A stretch of 6,197 nucleotides of DNA from Betaproteobacteria bacterium. Its GTDB lineage: Bacteria > Pseudomonadota > Gammaproteobacteria > Burkholderiales > Usitatibacteraceae. The notes under the pieces are model-generated. The model was not told the origin of the DNA. It saw only the letters and a program-made list of their open reading frames with translations, and searched no databases. Shown piece after piece: positions 5,519 to 6,197 of this stretch; position 1 is the first letter of the stretch, and every line of letters begins with the position of its first letter. Location: assembly GCA_025362705.1 (NCBI GenBank), contig JANYFH010000373.1:1-6197 (forward strand), read 5' to 3'. A program made the position numbers and the translations under genes.

Positions 5519-6197
5519 TTACTTGACGATCTCCAGATGCTCGAGACCGGCTGCCAAATCTTTTTCTTTGGAATTCTTCCCTTCCAATTTGATTTTCAGC
5601 CGTAAATCGTTGAGCGAATCGGCATTGCGCAACGCGTCCTCATACGAAATATTGTCGGTCTCATAAAGATCGAACAAGGCCTGATCGAAAGTCTGCATGC
5701 CGATCTCGCGCGAGCGTTTCATGACTTCTTTGATTTCGTGCACTTCGCCCTTGAAAATCAGATCCTGAATCAGCGGCGAATTGAGCAGAATCTCGATTGC
5801 TGCAATACGGCCTTTGCCTTCTTTTCGCGGGATGAGACGTTGCGACACAAACGCTTTCAGATTCAATGACAAGTCCATCAGCAGTTGATGGCGTCGCTCT
5901 TCCGGGAAAAAGTTGATGATGCGATCCAGCGCCTGGTTCGTCGAGTTTGCGTGCAACGTCGACATGCAGAGGTGACCGGTTTCTGCAAACGCGATCGCGT
6001 AATCCATTGTTTCGCGGTCGCGTATTTCGCCGATCAAAATCACATCTGGTGCCTGACGCAGGGTATTTTTCAATGCGGCAAACCAGTTATCGGTATCGAC
6101 CCCGATCTCGCGTTGGGTGATGACGCAATTCTTGTGATCGTGCACATATTCGACCGGGTCTTCAATCGTGATGATGTGGCCGTAACTGTTTTCGTTG
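5519..6197 (-). CDS. pilU: Type IV pilus twitching motility ATPase PilU, N-terminus beyond the window
   Basis: The C-terminal 225 residues of a PilT/PilU-family secretion ATPase, a cytoplasmic hexamer at the pilus base. PilU assists PilT in retracting type IV pili for twitching, surface sensing and DNA uptake. The frame is open to the right edge, so about 150 N-terminal residues, including Walker A, lie outside; the family is usually about 370-380 aa. Visible in order: the Asp-box region ending TIEDPVEYVHDH, NTLRQAPDVILIGEIRDRET (Walker B region), the His box (GHLCMSTLHAN), then ALDRIINFFPEERRHQLLMD, KGEVHEIKEVMKRS, MQTFDQALFDLYE and the tail NADSLNDLRLKIKLEG. The MQTFDQAL and ADS-NDLRL-IKL tail points to PilU rather than PilT. 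A GTG at 6145 lies inside the conserved domain and is not the start. In many relatives pilT lies just upstream, which here would be to the right of the window. The stop codon is 12 nt from a hairpin shared with the convergent small ORF. Confidence 0.93.
   Translation of the reverse strand, partial: NENSYGHIITIEDPVEYVHDHKNCVITQREIGVDTDNWFAALKNTLRQAPDVILIGEIRDRETMDYAIAFAETGHLCMSTLHANSTNQALDRIINFFPEERRHQLLMDLSLNLKAFVSQRLIPRKEGKGRIAAIEILLNSPLIQDLIFKGEVHEIKEVMKRSREIGMQTFDQALFDLYETDNISYEDALRNADSLNDLRLKIKLEGKNSKEKDLAAGLEHLEIVK

Noticed and set aside
5519..6145. A complete 208-aa ATPase starting at the GTG at 6145
   Set aside because: The frame continues through the conserved Asp-box region to the right edge, so this is a truncated view of a full PilU.

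Overview
The window looks like chromosomal DNA of a Gram-negative proteobacterium, most likely a betaproteobacterium. The evidence is an LPS Kdo-biosynthesis pair (kdsD, kdsC) divergent from a CPA2-type cation/proton antiporter, a HemJ-type protoporphyrinogen oxidase, a free-standing RlmL-type 23S rRNA methyltransferase, and a PilU twitching ATPase. Base composition and codon use look even, and I see no insertion sequence, phage gene, CRISPR array, tRNA or rRNA.

Layout: 1-1097 (minus) is the N-terminal and membrane part of a Kef/YbaL-like antiporter that runs off the left edge. A 46-bp divergent gap separates it from a tight plus-strand cluster, kdsD (1144-2160), kdsC (2160-2693), hemJ (2696-3112) and an rlmL-like gene (3112-4269). 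The junctions are 1-nt overlaps or a 2-nt gap, so this reads as one operon. It combines Kdo synthesis for lipid A/LPS with haem synthesis and rRNA modification. kdsD has no visible Shine-Dalgarno sequence, and its ATG lies where a transcript from a TACAAT -10 box would start, so it may be leaderless.

After a 119-bp convergent gap comes an AraC-family regulator gene on the minus strand (4389-5159), then a 172-bp divergent regulatory region, then a 38-codon plus-strand ORF (5332-5448) with a strong Shine-Dalgarno sequence. The regulatory region holds three tandem direct repeats with an exact 21-bp period (5212-5274), sharing AGCnnnTTTnTnCAA. This resembles the E. coli araI half-sites in both sequence and spacing. 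The repeats overlap the best promoter for the regulator and end where the -35 of a TACTGT promoter facing the small ORF would lie. The simplest reading is a compact circuit in which the regulator represses itself and activates a short single-pass membrane peptide. This is the most novel item in the window.

A 46-nt nested hairpin (5461-5506) separates the small ORF from the convergent pilU gene (5519 to the right edge, minus strand), which is cut off upstream of its Asp box/Walker B region.
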